64,000 bases of DNA from Allofrancisella inopinata (GCF_012222965.1 NZ_CP038241.1:1488001-1552000), one strand, 5' to 3'; numbered from the stretch's first letter, positions 29,618 to 39,639 are shown. The notes: a model not told the origin generated them from the sequence alone. Numbers and translations are program-made.

Positions 29618-32600
29618 ATGGAAGAGTTTGAATATATACAAAAAGCTATTGAGATTCTTTATATGCAAGATGATCTACTAGCTGTTATTTCCCTTACAAA
29701 GTTCCGCGGTGAAGAAGACATATATAACAAAGCTAAAGAAAACCTAAAAGAATTCACCGAAGCACTAAAAGAAAAAGACGACATAATAATAGGACAAGAC
29801 TCATCTACTGTTACTTTAGCACAAATTATCCGCGCTCTTGAGGATCCTAATAAAAAAAATCGAGCACTTGCAATAATACAAGCGCATCATGAAATAATCG
29901 TTGAGGAAATTTATCGTAAATATTGCTTAGCAAAACAAAAAAATAGTTCTCTTACTTCAATGGAAAACTCTATTAAAAGTATAAATATCTTCCACTTAGC
30001 ACGCAATTTAATACTTTCATCCTATGGAAGCGATGTACTTGCCAATTTAGCCACATCACTACATGAAATAGCTAAAGATGAAGACCAAGGTTATATCTTC
30101 GCATTTAAATGTCTTAACACTTCAGAGAATGCTACTTTTTATTTATTCGATTTGCTTATACCTACAGAAGTTACTAGTACACTAGAAAAAAATCAAGATT
30201 CTTTCTTTAACAGAATTGAACGAGATTACTCAAATTTCAGTAAAAAAATCTCCAAAGACCTGCCCCAAATAACACTTGAATCAAACTTTCACTACCAAAT
30301 ACTTTACTATATTCTTTGCTACTTTAAAGATAATCGCAGCTATAAATTTGCCTACGATAAAATTAAAGAGTCAAATAAAGCTCCTGAAATTTATTACATA
30401 ATTGATAAAGACATTTATAAAAAACTACCAAAAAAAATTGAAAAGGACAATATTTCCTCCAAGCTCAACTCAGTACTAGCGAACGCTGAAAGCATACAGA
30501 ATAAAACAAATAGTTACTTTAAAGAGATAGAAAAAATCAAGAATAAAGCTTTGCGACTAAAGGAACAAAAAAAGAATAAAGTTAACGTACCTCTTAAACA
30601 ATCGATTATATTAATGACAATAAGCCTAACTGTAGCTATGGTACAAGAGTTAAGTGAACGCTTATCAAATTTAGATTCCACAGTAGCAAAGACCCTAAAG
30701 ATACCTAAAAAACATGAGGTAAATGCTGATAAATTACCACGGTTTATTAAATGGAAAAAAGCCCTTGATGAATTCATAACATCGCTTGATAACCAAACTG
30801 ATAACTTCCTATATCTTATTTATTATAAATTAATATCTGCTATTTTAAGTGAATATGATAAAACTTCTAAATTATATGATGCCATATTTACCAACACACC
30901 ATTTGACGACACAACTATTCGCACAATAGTTACAGAGAAATCAAAGTTAATAACAAATATACAAAAAAACCCCCTTATGCTTATGGATAGTATCTGTAGT
31001 GAACAAAATCTTGACATCGAGACCCAAGATGTTATAGCAAATTTTTTTAAAGACGCTAATAGCTCACTTGTTCCCATTACTCAAAACTGTATAGAAGAGT
31101 TTTGTTGTATTATACCTAATGCACACATGAGACAACAGTACCAAGAAATTGCTAAACGGACAAACAAACATCCTCTTTACCCTTTAATTACTATATATTG
31201 TGAATGGTACAAATTAAGAGCTTTTATAAATTTTTTCGAAAATTTTGGCAATAATCTTTCTAGTTATTACATCGGGATAGAAAGTGTTAAGGGTGCTGAT
31301 TTTGAGATTTTATACACAGATTTCATCTACCTAAATTACATTTTCAGCTCTATTTATGATGAGCTAGACCAATCAACCCAGAGTATGGTTTTAAAATTTC
31401 TCTCCATCTTCTCTATAAAACCTGAAAATCCAAATCACCATATAGGATTCAAAAGGCTCGCTGTCATAGAAAGTTTAATTTTTACATCTGAAGAATTTGA
31501 CGTTTCAAAACTGGAGAACTATTTTACTACTAAAAAAAATGTCAAAATTAGTTCTAAATGTATACTTTTTATCCGCTCTCTAACCGAAAGAAAAAATGGG
31601 GTTTCCCTTATTGAAAGCAATCGAAACAATCAGGTTTTAGCTTATAAAAAAGATAATAAAATTCTATTTAAACTAACATTATCTCATAATGAATACAACG
31701 AAATAAAAGAAGAGCTTCAACAATTACAGGAGTTAGGAGATCAAACAGCAGTTATAGCACTTGCAGCAATTATATTCATGAAGAAATATTTTGATATTTT
31801 TTTAATAGATACTGATTTACCGAAAGTAAAGTTTAAAGGTTTTTATACTAATGAAATATTTCAAGCCTTTCGTCAAGTTAAATTAAAAAGTGACCCGGTT
31901 AGCTCTTTTATAGACTTAAAAGAAAACTGTACAGATTTAGAATACTTAATGTTTGATTTATCTAAATATACAAGAAAATCAGCGAAGAAAAAATCACCTA
32001 AGGCTACAGAAAACAAAAAAATCCAAGCTACTAACTACATCTTAGAAAAATGTGACTTCTATAAAAGGTATTTTCTTGAATCAGGTTCAAAATTGGATAG
32101 GTTAGAATTAAATGTATTAGAAGATTTTATAATGAACATTAAAAAACTTTTAGAAGATAAAGATATCACTAAAGCTACTGTAAGAGAATCTAAGTGTAAA
32201 GCTAATTTAAAAAAAGCTGTTACTGTTTTTAGTGAACTGTATTCTAAGCTAACCCATATCGACCAATGCTATTTCTCTCAATACACTGTTACAAGCTTAA
32301 AACCATTTAAACCCAACGATATGTTCATGGACAATATGGCTTATTATCTATCAAAAACATTTGTCCGCAACGAAGAATCTTCTTTGACTCGGCACCAAAA
32401 CTTAAGCCCTTCTAATATACCAGAAAGCTTTAACAAAGAAGAGTCTAAAACTGCTTTGGAAGTAGCAAATATAGGAACTTCTTTACACAAATTTAGCTAT
32501 GAAAATGACCAAAAAGTGTTAGGTGCATTTTACGATAAAGAAATTAAACAAGAAGTCATTCCTCATAATATAGATAATAGGTTTTACGTGTTTCTTAGAA

Positions 32601-34522
32601 TTTTAGCTGAAATGAGTGAGTACTATATGGATGCAATTATAAACATTTTTGGGGAAAGTTTTGAAAAGAAAGACCCTGATAAATATGAAAAATTCTTAGA
32701 TAAACTTATTATAGACTTTCAACTAGCTATCAATACAGATTTCAAAACCACAAAACTAGATAAGATTATCAAAGAGTTTAAAATAAGTATGCGAGAACTT
32801 AATATTTATATCGAGTTTACACTAAAAACTCAAGAATCTAAAGGTTTTGAGCATAATAATAGTTTAGATCTCTCTAAACTCGAGACATTTATTTCAAGCA
32901 GTCTATCTCGGTTAAAAATTGGATCTTTTGATAAAATCAAATTCTATACTAACTCATATAAGGAATTTGGCTTAATCGACAAGTTTACTAGAACTACTAA
33001 TGAGCTTGATAAAATATATTCTTTTATGAAAGAAAATAAGAATTTTATAATTATATCACACTCAGATCTTTTAACTATCTATGAGTTAAGAAATGAAGAA
33101 GCTTTAACAAACTACCTAAATATTCTTGACACTGAAGAAAAACAAATATTAAATCGTATACTTTTTGATCCGTCTACTACATCTTACGACCTCAGTAGTT
33201 TTAGAAGTTCTACTGACAGGTATCATGAGTATCTCTCAAATAATATTATACTTCCTGATTACAATGTTGACTCTATTGTACTACCCTGTGGTTTACTTAA
33301 CTATGAATATGAGCAAATCATCACTATAATCTGCCAGGACATACTTGAAAATAGTAATCATTATAAAGGAGTTCTTAACTTTAAATGGTGGCACCTAACT
33401 CTTATAGGAGAGGTAATTGATTATCTTTATACCACAAGTCATTTAGCGAAGGGAATTAAAGAAATCCAAAAAATATTAAATGATGAAAATGAACCAGACC
33501 TACAAAGAAAAATCGATAAAATTATAGAAGTTGCAGACACCCGCCTTAAAAAAAATAATAAACGGCAAGATGATGTACATAACGTTTACGTATTTTTAGC
33601 TCGAGACTTATCCAATTATATTTCAAAACAAAAACAAATTTCCAAGAGCAAACCAGATATCAAATTTGACTTTTTAAATAAAAGGAGCCGTAGTTTCCAC
33701 TACAAGTATGACTCTAGCAATTTAGGACACAGCCCTCATATGAGTAATCAAAGAGGACCTGTAGAAGAAATTGATATAAATCATCCTCAAGTTAAGGAGA
33801 TTAGTAAAAATTTAGCTCCATTATATTTACTAGACGATGAAATGCGAAGCAGTGTTGCACTAGAAATAGTAAGCGACGTCAATAGCCATGATATAGAACG
33901 TGCTTCCTTAGTTTCTAGTGGTTTTATTGATGTCTGTATAGGTAAAAGGCATTTATCAGGACAGATTAACTTAAATCCTGCAGAAAAATTTTATATTAAA
34001 CCCTGCCGTTGTGTAACAAAAGATGAGCTTGAAGGCCCTATAGTGCCCAATATCTTAAAACTTATCAGAAGTTTAGGAGCATTCAGCAATAACTTAATCC
34101 TATTACCAATAAGTTTTAGCAATTGGCATTTTATACTTTTAATCATTGATACCAAACATCGTACGCTTTATTTTTTTGACTCCTATGGCGATCAGCGGGT
34201 TGATTGGATAAAAGGTATTACCAAAAATATTCCTGAATTAAGAAATTATTTTTTAACTCCCCTTACAGACAATTTTCAACGAAATAATGACTGTGGCTTT
34301 TTAGTACTTAGCCTCATCGACTATATCTACATGCACAATAATCTTAATATTAATATGCTTAACATATATAATGCTATGAAAGAAAATTACGACAGCAATT
34401 TTTTAAGACAGTACTTTTGCAGTTTTGCCGGAGAACCTTTTGCAAATAGTAGTGACTTTCTTAATTTTTTTGAGAGTAATCAAATGTATGAATCTAATAA
34501 AAAATATGCGGAATCTTATTAA
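29618..34522 (+). CDS. Giant protein with C-terminal Ulp1-type (C48) protease domain
   Basis: A 1634-residue protein without signal peptide or membrane segments. Residues 1-1400 are charged, mostly helical and unrecognised. The last about 200 residues form a clan CE cysteine protease domain: His1504 in SNWHFILLIID, Asp1521 in LYFFDSYGD, Gln1554 and Cys1559 in FQRNNDCGF. This His-Asp-Gln-Cys order, the W before His and DCG around the nucleophile are those of Ulp1/SENP and of bacterial deubiquitinase or deSUMOylase effectors. Bacteria lack ubiquitin and SUMO, so a host target is likely. The ribosome-binding site is AAGGTGG seven bases before ATG. It is one continuous frame with no decay, and stands alone after lolA. 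Specificity (ubiquitin, SUMO, NEDD8, or acetyltransfer as in YopJ) cannot be read from sequence. Confidence 0.75.
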   Translation: MEEFEYIQKAIEILYMQDDLLAVISLTKFRGEEDIYNKAKENLKEFTEALKEKDDIIIGQDSSTVTLAQIIRALEDPNKKNRALAIIQAHHEIIVEEIYRKYCLAKQKNSSLTSMENSIKSINIFHLARNLILSSYGSDVLANLATSLHEIAKDEDQGYIFAFKCLNTSENATFYLFDLLIPTEVTSTLEKNQDSFFNRIERDYSNFSKKISKDLPQITLESNFHYQILYYILCYFKDNRSYKFAYDKIKESNKAPEIYYIIDKDIYKKLPKKIEKDNISSKLNSVLANAESIQNKTNSYFKEIEKIKNKALRLKEQKKNKVNVPLKQSIILMTISLTVAMVQELSERLSNLDSTVAKTLKIPKKHEVNADKLPRFIKWKKALDEFITSLDNQTDNFLYLIYYKLISAILSEYDKTSKLYDAIFTNTPFDDTTIRTIVTEKSKLITNIQKNPLMLMDSICSEQNLDIETQDVIANFFKDANSSLVPITQNCIEEFCCIIPNAHMRQQYQEIAKRTNKHPLYPLITIYCEWYKLRAFINFFENFGNNLSSYYIGIESVKGADFEILYTDFIYLNYIFSSIYDELDQSTQSMVLKFLSIFSIKPENPNHHIGFKRLAVIESLIFTSEEFDVSKLENYFTTKKNVKISSKCILFIRSLTERKNGVSLIESNRNNQVLAYKKDNKILFKLTLSHNEYNEIKEELQQLQELGDQTAVIALAAIIFMKKYFDIFLIDTDLPKVKFKGFYTNEIFQAFRQVKLKSDPVSSFIDLKENCTDLEYLMFDLSKYTRKSAKKKSPKATENKKIQATNYILEKCDFYKRYFLESGSKLDRLELNVLEDFIMNIKKLLEDKDITKATVRESKCKANLKKAVTVFSELYSKLTHIDQCYFSQYTVTSLKPFKPNDMFMDNMAYYLSKTFVRNEESSLTRHQNLSPSNIPESFNKEESKTALEVANIGTSLHKFSYENDQKVLGAFYDKEIKQEVIPHNIDNRFYVFLRILAEMSEYYMDAIINIFGESFEKKDPDKYEKFLDKLIIDFQLAINTDFKTTKLDKIIKEFKISMRELNIYIEFTLKTQESKGFEHNNSLDLSKLETFISSSLSRLKIGSFDKIKFYTNSYKEFGLIDKFTRTTNELDKIYSFMKENKNFIIISHSDLLTIYELRNEEALTNYLNILDTEEKQILNRILFDPSTTSYDLSSFRSSTDRYHEYLSNNIILPDYNVDSIVLPCGLLNYEYEQIITIICQDILENSNHYKGVLNFKWWHLTLIGEVIDYLYTTSHLAKGIKEIQKILNDENEPDLQRKIDKIIEVADTRLKKNNKRQDDVHNVYVFLARDLSNYISKQKQISKSKPDIKFDFLNKRSRSFHYKYDSSNLGHSPHMSNQRGPVEEIDINHPQVKEISKNLAPLYLLDDEMRSSVALEIVSDVNSHDIERASLVSSGFIDVCIGKRHLSGQINLNPAEKFYIKPCRCVTKDELEGPIVPNILKLIRSLGAFSNNLILLPISFSNWHFILLIIDTKHRTLYFFDSYGDQRVDWIKGITKNIPELRNYFLTPLTDNFQRNNDCGFLVLSLIDYIYMHNNLNINMLNIYNAMKENYDSNFLRQYFCSFAGEPFANSSDFLNFFESNQMYESNKKYAESY

Positions 34523-34569
34523 TAAGTGTTTAAGCTGATAATTAATTTTAAAAGTATCTTTTTTTCTGT

Positions 34570-34620
34570 TACCAATAAACTCCTTTGTGATAAATGCACC
34601 AATTTATGTTGAAATTAGTA
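34570..34620 (-). mobile_element. Deleted copy of family 2 MITE (copy C)
   Basis: On the minus strand, about 43 bases match the left end of the 160-bp element (AACATAAATTGGTGCATTT, then TCACAAAGGAGTTTAT). They run directly into TTGGTA, the last bases of the right end. About 110 internal bases are missing, which suggests an internal deletion that kept both termini. Confidence 0.6.
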
Positions 34621-34639
34621 TAACTTGATACATTTAAAT

Positions 34640-34840
34640 TTAACCATCTAAAAAGCTTAGTTTCTTTTTAGACTCTCTTTTAAAAATATTTCTATGTTTT
34701 AAGATTTCTTTTTTTTGAGATTCTGACTTCTGAGGATTTTTTTTATCAAACTCCTGCAAAAAGTTATCAATCTCACTAACATAAGCTCTATTTTTCTTAT
34801 TATCAAACAAATGCGCTAATCGCAATATAAGTTTCATCAT
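34640..34840 (-). CDS. Small conserved protein (CBU_0585-like)
   Basis: A 66-residue, lysine-rich, soluble protein. The core AYVSEIDNFLQEFDKKNPQKSESQKKEILKHRNIF resembles a short family of Coxiella, Legionella and relatives (CBU_0585-like) of unknown function, as I remember it. An AGAGAGG ribosome-binding site lies about ten bases before the first of two ATG codons, which supports translation. It is divergent from trkH. Confidence 0.65.
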   Translation of the reverse strand: MMKLILRLAHLFDNKKNRAYVSEIDNFLQEFDKKNPQKSESQKKEILKHRNIFKRESKKKLSFLDG

Positions 34841-34950
34841 GTTATAGAACCTCTCTTTATACTATTACATTTTTCTTGTGGCTTACTGATAATTATACTA
34901 AACTAGACACCAAAGTCACTTATAAACATAAGCTTTTAAGTATTAAGCGC

Positions 34951-36405
34951 ATGCGGTTAAGTCAAAAACCTAGAATTATTGGAATATTCTTAATGTTTCT
35001 AAGCGTTACTATGCTTAGCCCCATTATAATAGATTATATATATTCTGAGCATAACTCATTTCCTTTTTTAATAAGTTTTACAATTACTTTTTCAGCTGGG
35101 TTTATACTGTGGCTTATAGGTAGAAATTCTAGCAAAAAACTTTCTAACCGAGATGGTTTTATTATCGTTGCGCTAGTATGGATTATTGTTACTATGTTTG
35201 GAGCAATCCCCTATATGACTTTTCCTGGTTTGAGCCTATCCTTTAGCCATGCTGTATTTGAGTCAACATCTGGGTTTACTACAACCGGTGGCACAGTCAT
35301 AAGTGGTTTGGATAAGTTACCTCATAGCATTTTATTTTACCGTCAACAAACAGAGTTTTTTGGTGGTATGGGTATTATCGTTTTATCTGTAGCTATCCTG
35401 CCTTTACTTGGAGTTGGCGGTATGCAACTTTACAAAGCTGAAATAGCTGGACAATGGAAAGATGAAAAGCTAACACCAAAAATTTCTAGTACAGCTAAGG
35501 CACTTTGGATGGTTTATTTGCTATTTACATTTTTATGCTTTATCTCTTATATAATTGTTGGAATGGATCCTTTTAACGCAATATGCTATACGTTTTCCAC
35601 AGTATCAACTGGCGGTTTTGCTCCCAGTGATGCCAGTATGACTGACAAATCTACCGGGGTTCTGATTGTTTGTGGTATATTTTTATTTCTAGGTGCTACA
35701 AGTTTTAAAGCCCACTATATAGCTTTATCAAAACTAAGCCTTAAGCATTATTTCAAGAACATAGAGTTTAAAGCATATTGCTACTTTTTGTTTTTTTGTT
35801 CATTTGTTATAGCTATCACCATGATAGCTTATACAGATGATTTAACAAAGATCCCTAGAATTATAACTGATAGTATATTCCAAGTAATAACTATAAGTTC
35901 TAGTGCAGGATTTGTGTCTGACAGTAACTTCTACTTATGGCCCAGTTTTCTACCAGTCATGCTTATGTTTATGGCTATAATTGGCGGCTGCGGTGGTTCA
36001 ACTGCTGGCGGATTAAAAATGATTCGGGCTATACTCTTTAAAGAAAAAGCTATGCTTGAAGCAAAAAGAGTTATTCACCCCCAAGGTGTTTTTACAGTTA
36101 AGCTTGGTGATATACACATCTCAGAACAAGCCCTAAATAGGGTATCAGGGTATATATCAGTTTATATTATAGTTTTTGCTGTTGCATGGCTGGCTTTATT
36201 AGGATGTGGATTAGATGTTACTACAGCCTTTTCTACAACTGCTACCACTTTATCTAATGTAGGTCCAGGTTTAGGAGAAATAGGTTCTACCTTCAAGAAT
36301 TTACCAACCCAAGCTCTTTGGATATGCAACTTTACCATGATTGCTGGACGTTTGGAGATCTTTACTATCTTAGTTTTATTTATGCCAGAGTTCTGGAAGA
36401 AGTAA
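34951..36405 (+). CDS. trkH: Trk potassium uptake protein TrkH
   Basis: Inner-membrane K+ translocating subunit, driven by proton motive force and gated by TrkA. Four pore-loop repeats are recognisable, such as ESTSGFTTTGGTV, TFSTVSTGGFAPSD, ITISSSAGFVSDS and ATTLSNVGPGLGEIG, each with the selectivity glycine. The reading frame is open to a TTG at 34876, but the ATG at 34951 aligns MRLSQKPRIIG with the usual TrkH start and gives 484 residues, close to E. coli's 483. Its stop is four bases from the convergent lipoprotein gene. Confidence 0.95.
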   Translation: MRLSQKPRIIGIFLMFLSVTMLSPIIIDYIYSEHNSFPFLISFTITFSAGFILWLIGRNSSKKLSNRDGFIIVALVWIIVTMFGAIPYMTFPGLSLSFSHAVFESTSGFTTTGGTVISGLDKLPHSILFYRQQTEFFGGMGIIVLSVAILPLLGVGGMQLYKAEIAGQWKDEKLTPKISSTAKALWMVYLLFTFLCFISYIIVGMDPFNAICYTFSTVSTGGFAPSDASMTDKSTGVLIVCGIFLFLGATSFKAHYIALSKLSLKHYFKNIEFKAYCYFLFFCSFVIAITMIAYTDDLTKIPRIITDSIFQVITISSSAGFVSDSNFYLWPSFLPVMLMFMAIIGGCGGSTAGGLKMIRAILFKEKAMLEAKRVIHPQGVFTVKLGDIHISEQALNRVSGYISVYIIVFAVAWLALLGCGLDVTTAFSTTATTLSNVGPGLGEIGSTFKNLPTQALWICNFTMIAGRLEIFTILVLFMPEFWKK

Positions 36406-36409
36406 ACCT

Positions 36410-36901
36410 CTAAAATTCAGATGCCTCTGCTCTATAAGACAAATTACCTATACGGTTATACTCTATACCGTTAACTTTAGTGATTATTTTATAATCAATA
36501 TTTGACTCTTTTCCTTTACATGATGCTCTTAACAAAACATTTTTATCAGACAAGTAAGCTTTGAAGGAACCAGACTCTGCTTGCTGGTCTTTTATACCAT
36601 CTTTAGATTTTATATAAATAAATTTACAACCTTTATTATTAGTTATATAAACTTTGATATTAAACTCTGTTGGGTCTGCTTGTTCAATATTTTTTATTCC
36701 AATAGGCAAATTAGCCGAATCAAAGCTGTAATCTTTATATGCAGTAACTTTTGATTTACTAAACCCTTGGTCTAATAACGCTAATCTTTGAGCTTTAACT
36801 TGTGATTGGGTTTCTGTAACACAACCAACGGATACAATAACTAAACTTAAAACTATTGTTGCATTTCTCTTTAGTTTTAGAAAACGTTTTTTTATTCTCA
36901 T
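36410..36901 (-). CDS. Hypothetical lipoprotein
   Basis: A 163-residue protein with a basic N-terminus and a hydrophobic stretch ending in a lipobox (VIVSVGC, Cys about 26), so probably anchored in the outer membrane. The mature part is polar with an NKGCKFIYIKSKDG segment and no recognised domain. A GGAAGG ribosome-binding site precedes the ATG at 36901; the open frame extends eleven codons further but without such a site. It is convergent with trkH and downstream of the ProQ-like gene. Confidence 0.6.
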   Translation of the reverse strand: MRIKKRFLKLKRNATIVLSLVIVSVGCVTETQSQVKAQRLALLDQGFSKSKVTAYKDYSFDSANLPIGIKNIEQADPTEFNIKVYITNNKGCKFIYIKSKDGIKDQQAESGSFKAYLSDKNVLLRASCKGKESNIDYKIITKVNGIEYNRIGNLSYRAEASEF

Positions 36902-36987
36902 AGAAACCTTCCAAATTTCTATTTCATAAAGCAAATCTTAAACCTTTATTGCTAGATACGCAAGGATTTATAATATTTTAGGTGTAT

Positions 36988-37692
36988 TTATTGTTCTGTC
37001 TCAACATCTTCAGAATTTTGTTGCTTTTTGTATTCATAGTAGTCTTTCATAGTTAGACCTTTAGCTCTAAACTCAGCTTTTTCTGCTATTTCATCTAGTC
37101 TTCTCTTAGAATACTCAACATGTTCTGGAGCATAATCCTCAACTGGTTGACCCTGTAAATTAAATCTCTGCTTAAGCTCAAAAACAGCTCTATGATAACG
37201 AGTATCACCAACATAACGACGCAACACATTACGTAAAACTAGTTTATCTACAGGTGTGAAATGCTCGTTTTGATATATTATTTCTATCTCTTCACTTATA
37301 CCTATTTTGAGTGGTTTTTTGCTTATTGGGTCAAAACATTTAGGGAAACGAACACACAACCATTTAAATAATTTGGCTTCTTCTTTTTGTCTTTCTTTTT
37401 CAATATCTACAGTAATAACTAGCTCTCCGCTATCCTCAATTATAGGGTTTTGTAGCTCATCAACTATTTTATTATTTATTCTATGACCATATTGTGGAAT
37501 ACGTATAAAAGAGGTATCTCTATCTTCTACTTTTTTAGCAGGAGCCTTTGTAGGGGGGATAGTTTTATTTTTAGAGATATTTTTATCTCTAGCTTGTTTC
37601 ATTCTAGATGTTTTTTCCTCTATCTTAGAAGATCCACCAATCAAAGACTGTAACAATGAAAAATCATTTAGTTTATTTCTACCTTCAGACAT
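36988..37692 (-). CDS. ProQ/FinO-family RNA-binding protein
   Basis: A 234-residue protein with a ProQ/FinO domain at about 105-185 (LFKWLCVRFPKCFDP, KPLKIGISEEIE, LRNVLRRYVGDTRYHRAVFE). Such proteins bind structured 3' ends of sRNAs and mRNAs. The domain is preceded by a Lys-rich disordered N-terminus and followed by a short acidic tail. The architecture differs from E. coli ProQ, where the FinO domain is N-terminal and a Tudor-like domain follows. It is a single gene. Confidence 0.88.
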   Translation of the reverse strand: MSEGRNKLNDFSLLQSLIGGSSKIEEKTSRMKQARDKNISKNKTIPPTKAPAKKVEDRDTSFIRIPQYGHRINNKIVDELQNPIIEDSGELVITVDIEKERQKEEAKLFKWLCVRFPKCFDPISKKPLKIGISEEIEIIYQNEHFTPVDKLVLRNVLRRYVGDTRYHRAVFELKQRFNLQGQPVEDYAPEHVEYSKRRLDEIAEKAEFRAKGLTMKDYYEYKKQQNSEDVETEQ

Positions 37693-37822
37693 CTTATTTA
37701 TTTTCTAATTTGTAGAGTTCTACTCTTTTATATACTTATCCTATATCCTACTACAAAATCATATCTTTTAGCAAGCAATAAAGCTTTGTGTAGATTTTTT
37801 TTGTTATGAAAAGCAATTATTA

Positions 37823-37850
37823 TTGACAAAAACTATAATTTCACTATAAT
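37823..37850 (+). promoter_or_regulatory. Sigma-70 promoter of tRNA-Met
   Basis: TTGACA (37823-37828) and TATAAT (37845-37850), both perfect consensus hexamers, are separated by 16 bases. The predicted start lies about 10 bases before the mature tRNA. Confidence 0.85.
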
Positions 37851-37865
37851 ATGCTACATCTTTGT

Positions 37866-37942
37866 GGCTATGTAGCTCAGTTGGTTAGAGCACAGCATTC
37901 ATAATGCTGGGGTCACTGGTTCAAGTCCAGTCATAGCTACCA
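37866..37942 (+). tRNA. tRNA-Met (anticodon CAT)
   Basis: A 77-base cloverleaf with encoded CCA. The acceptor GGCTATG pairs with CATAGCT, the D arm has GTAGCTCAGTTGGTTAGAGC, the anticodon stem CAGCA/TGCTG encloses TTCATAA, and the T arm contains GGTTCAAGTCC. The perfect first base pair favours elongator Met over initiator. A lysidine-modified Ile-CAT tRNA is the alternative. Confidence 0.9.
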
Positions 37943-38748
37943 CTTTTAGTTTAAAGCCTTCATCAACCATATAACTATTCTCAACAATTTAATTTACATT
38001 CATACTAAATAACGATAATCACCACGTAGCAAAAATAAAATGTTAGGACAATAGGCTTAAATTATTTACAATTTTAGTTGGAATTATCTATCTATCTTAA
38101 AAAGATACTAACTAACCCAGCCCTAAAGGTTGGTGAATATAATTTAAGCTCCGCTTGGAAACTTATAAATTTGATTGCTATTAAGCTCTATATTAGTTTT
38201 AGTTTCTATATTTTGTATATGCTCTGGGTAAAATCTAGGAAAACTTTTTCTCTTCAACTAAGTATAACTCCTTAATATCACCTAACTTTTACAAACCTTA
38301 GTTTATTTTCATATCTGTAAATTTCAAACTCAGTGACAAACCTTCTTGTTTTAAACCTATTTATTATCTTTTTAATCATGTGGCTCCTCTTAACCTACAA
38401 GTTCATAAACTATATGCTTTTTACTCTGACTAGTGTTCTCAATATAATGGCCTGTCATTAAGGTTATCTAACCAACTTGCTATATCCTAGTACTTAGGGC
38501 TGACATTACTATAGCTGTAGTACAAGCCTAATAAGCTTATCAACACTTATAACTTACATAACGTTAAATAATATAAGAAAAAAAATAGTATAGCTATATT
38601 CTTTTTTGATAGCTACTGGTTAAATTAAACAAGTTATAAAATGATTATAATCGTAAAAGGTGTACAAATAAGCCCAAACCATGTATCTAATTCTAATAAG
38701 GTGAAAAGAACCGACATTCTTTTAGGGCCTTGTTAGAGTATAATTTCT
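37943..38748. other. Long intergenic region after tRNA-Met
   Basis: About 800 bases of AT-rich sequence with no conserved gene. A 65-codon open frame at 38078-38275 opens with TTG, lacks a ribosome-binding site and looks like chance. The one supportable small frame, 38278-38379 on the minus strand, is listed separately. Otherwise I see no repeats, terminators or RNA genes; position next to a tRNA makes it a plausible site for decayed insertions. Confidence 0.5.
38278..38379 (-). CDS. Possible 33-residue cationic small protein
   Basis: ATG at 38379 is preceded by AAGAGGAG with a four-base spacer, one of the strongest ribosome-binding sites in the window. The 33 codons encode a basic peptide beginning MIKKIINRFKTRRFVTEFEI and end in TGA. 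There is no recognised family, and it could be the start of a decayed gene. The only support is the ribosome-binding site and the composition. Confidence 0.35.
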   Translation of the reverse strand: MIKKIINRFKTRRFVTEFEIYRYENKLRFVKVR

Positions 38749-39639
38749 CTACATATCCTTAGCAGCAGATAAAGCACTTATCATTTCAGAAGTTAAATTA
38801 TTAAAGCCTTTTGGAGAATTGGGAGTAAATATAACATTTGATTTACCTGATTTTGTCATATTTTCTAAAGTATCTAAATATTGGTACATCATCACAAGTG
38901 AAGATATATATTCAGAAGATATACTACCATCAGTACCTTCCTTAACATCTTCTATAGAAATTCGTAAGCCTCTAGCTATTGCTTTACGTTGCTCAGCAAT
39001 ACCTTCACCAAGTAGCTTCATCGATTCTTTTTGACCTTCAGCTTCTTTTATTTTTATAAGCTTTTCGGCTTCTGCTTTTGCTTTTGTAGCTTCAAGTTGC
39101 CTTTGGGCGGCATTAATCTCATTCATAGAGCGTTTTACGTTTTCTTCTGGATTTATATCAACAACTAAAGATTTAATTATTGTATAACCATAAGTACTCA
39201 TTTCCTCAGAAAGCTCTTTTTTGATATCTAAAGCTATAGCATCTTTATTCTCAAAAGACTCATCTAAACTCATACGTGGTAAAGATGACCTAATCACGTC
39301 AAATACATACGACTCCATTTGAGCTCTAGCATTTGTAAGCTTATAAAACGCATCTACAGCTCGAGATTCTTCCACTAAAAACTGTACCGAAACTTTCATA
39401 TGTACAAATACATTATCTTTTGTTTTTGTCTCTGCGATTATATCTAGTTGCTGAACTCTTAAACTAACTCTACCAGCTACCCTTTCTATAAATGGAATTC
39501 TAAAATTAAGGCCTGCCTTTTGAATCCTTACAAACTTCCCAAACCTTTCGACTACATTTACAGACTGTGTTGCTACAAGACTTATCGAAAAACCTAACAA
39601 TACAACAATAAGTACTATTAAAAATACTAACCAAACCAT
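38749..39639 (-). CDS. SPFH/Band 7 membrane protein (QmcA/stomatin-like)
   Basis: A 297-residue protein with an N-terminal membrane anchor (about 1-22) followed by an SPFH domain (VVERFGKFVRIQKAGLNFRIPFIERV, then LDIIAETKTKDNVFVHMKVSVQFLV). After it comes an Ala/Glu/Lys-rich coiled coil (ATKAKAEAEKLIKIKEAEGQKESMKLLGEG). Such proteins form rings or microdomains and modulate membrane proteases such as FtsH. The ATG at 39639 has AAAGG five bases before it; a GTG two codons upstream is less likely. A small secreted protein gene lies four bases upstream of the open frame; an NfeD partner, frequent for this family, is not seen. Confidence 0.88.
   Translation of the reverse strand: MVWLVFLIVLIVVLLGFSISLVATQSVNVVERFGKFVRIQKAGLNFRIPFIERVAGRVSLRVQQLDIIAETKTKDNVFVHMKVSVQFLVEESRAVDAFYKLTNARAQMESYVFDVIRSSLPRMSLDESFENKDAIALDIKKELSEEMSTYGYTIIKSLVVDINPEENVKRSMNEINAAQRQLEATKAKAEAEKLIKIKEAEGQKESMKLLGEGIAEQRKAIARGLRISIEDVKEGTDGSISSEYISSLVMMYQYLDTLENMTKSGKSNVIFTPNSPKGFNNLTSEMISALSAAKDM

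Noticed and set aside
38078-38275. 65-codon frame in the intergenic region after tRNA-Met
   Set aside because: It opens with TTG, no Shine-Dalgarno is present, and the composition is that of random AT-rich DNA.
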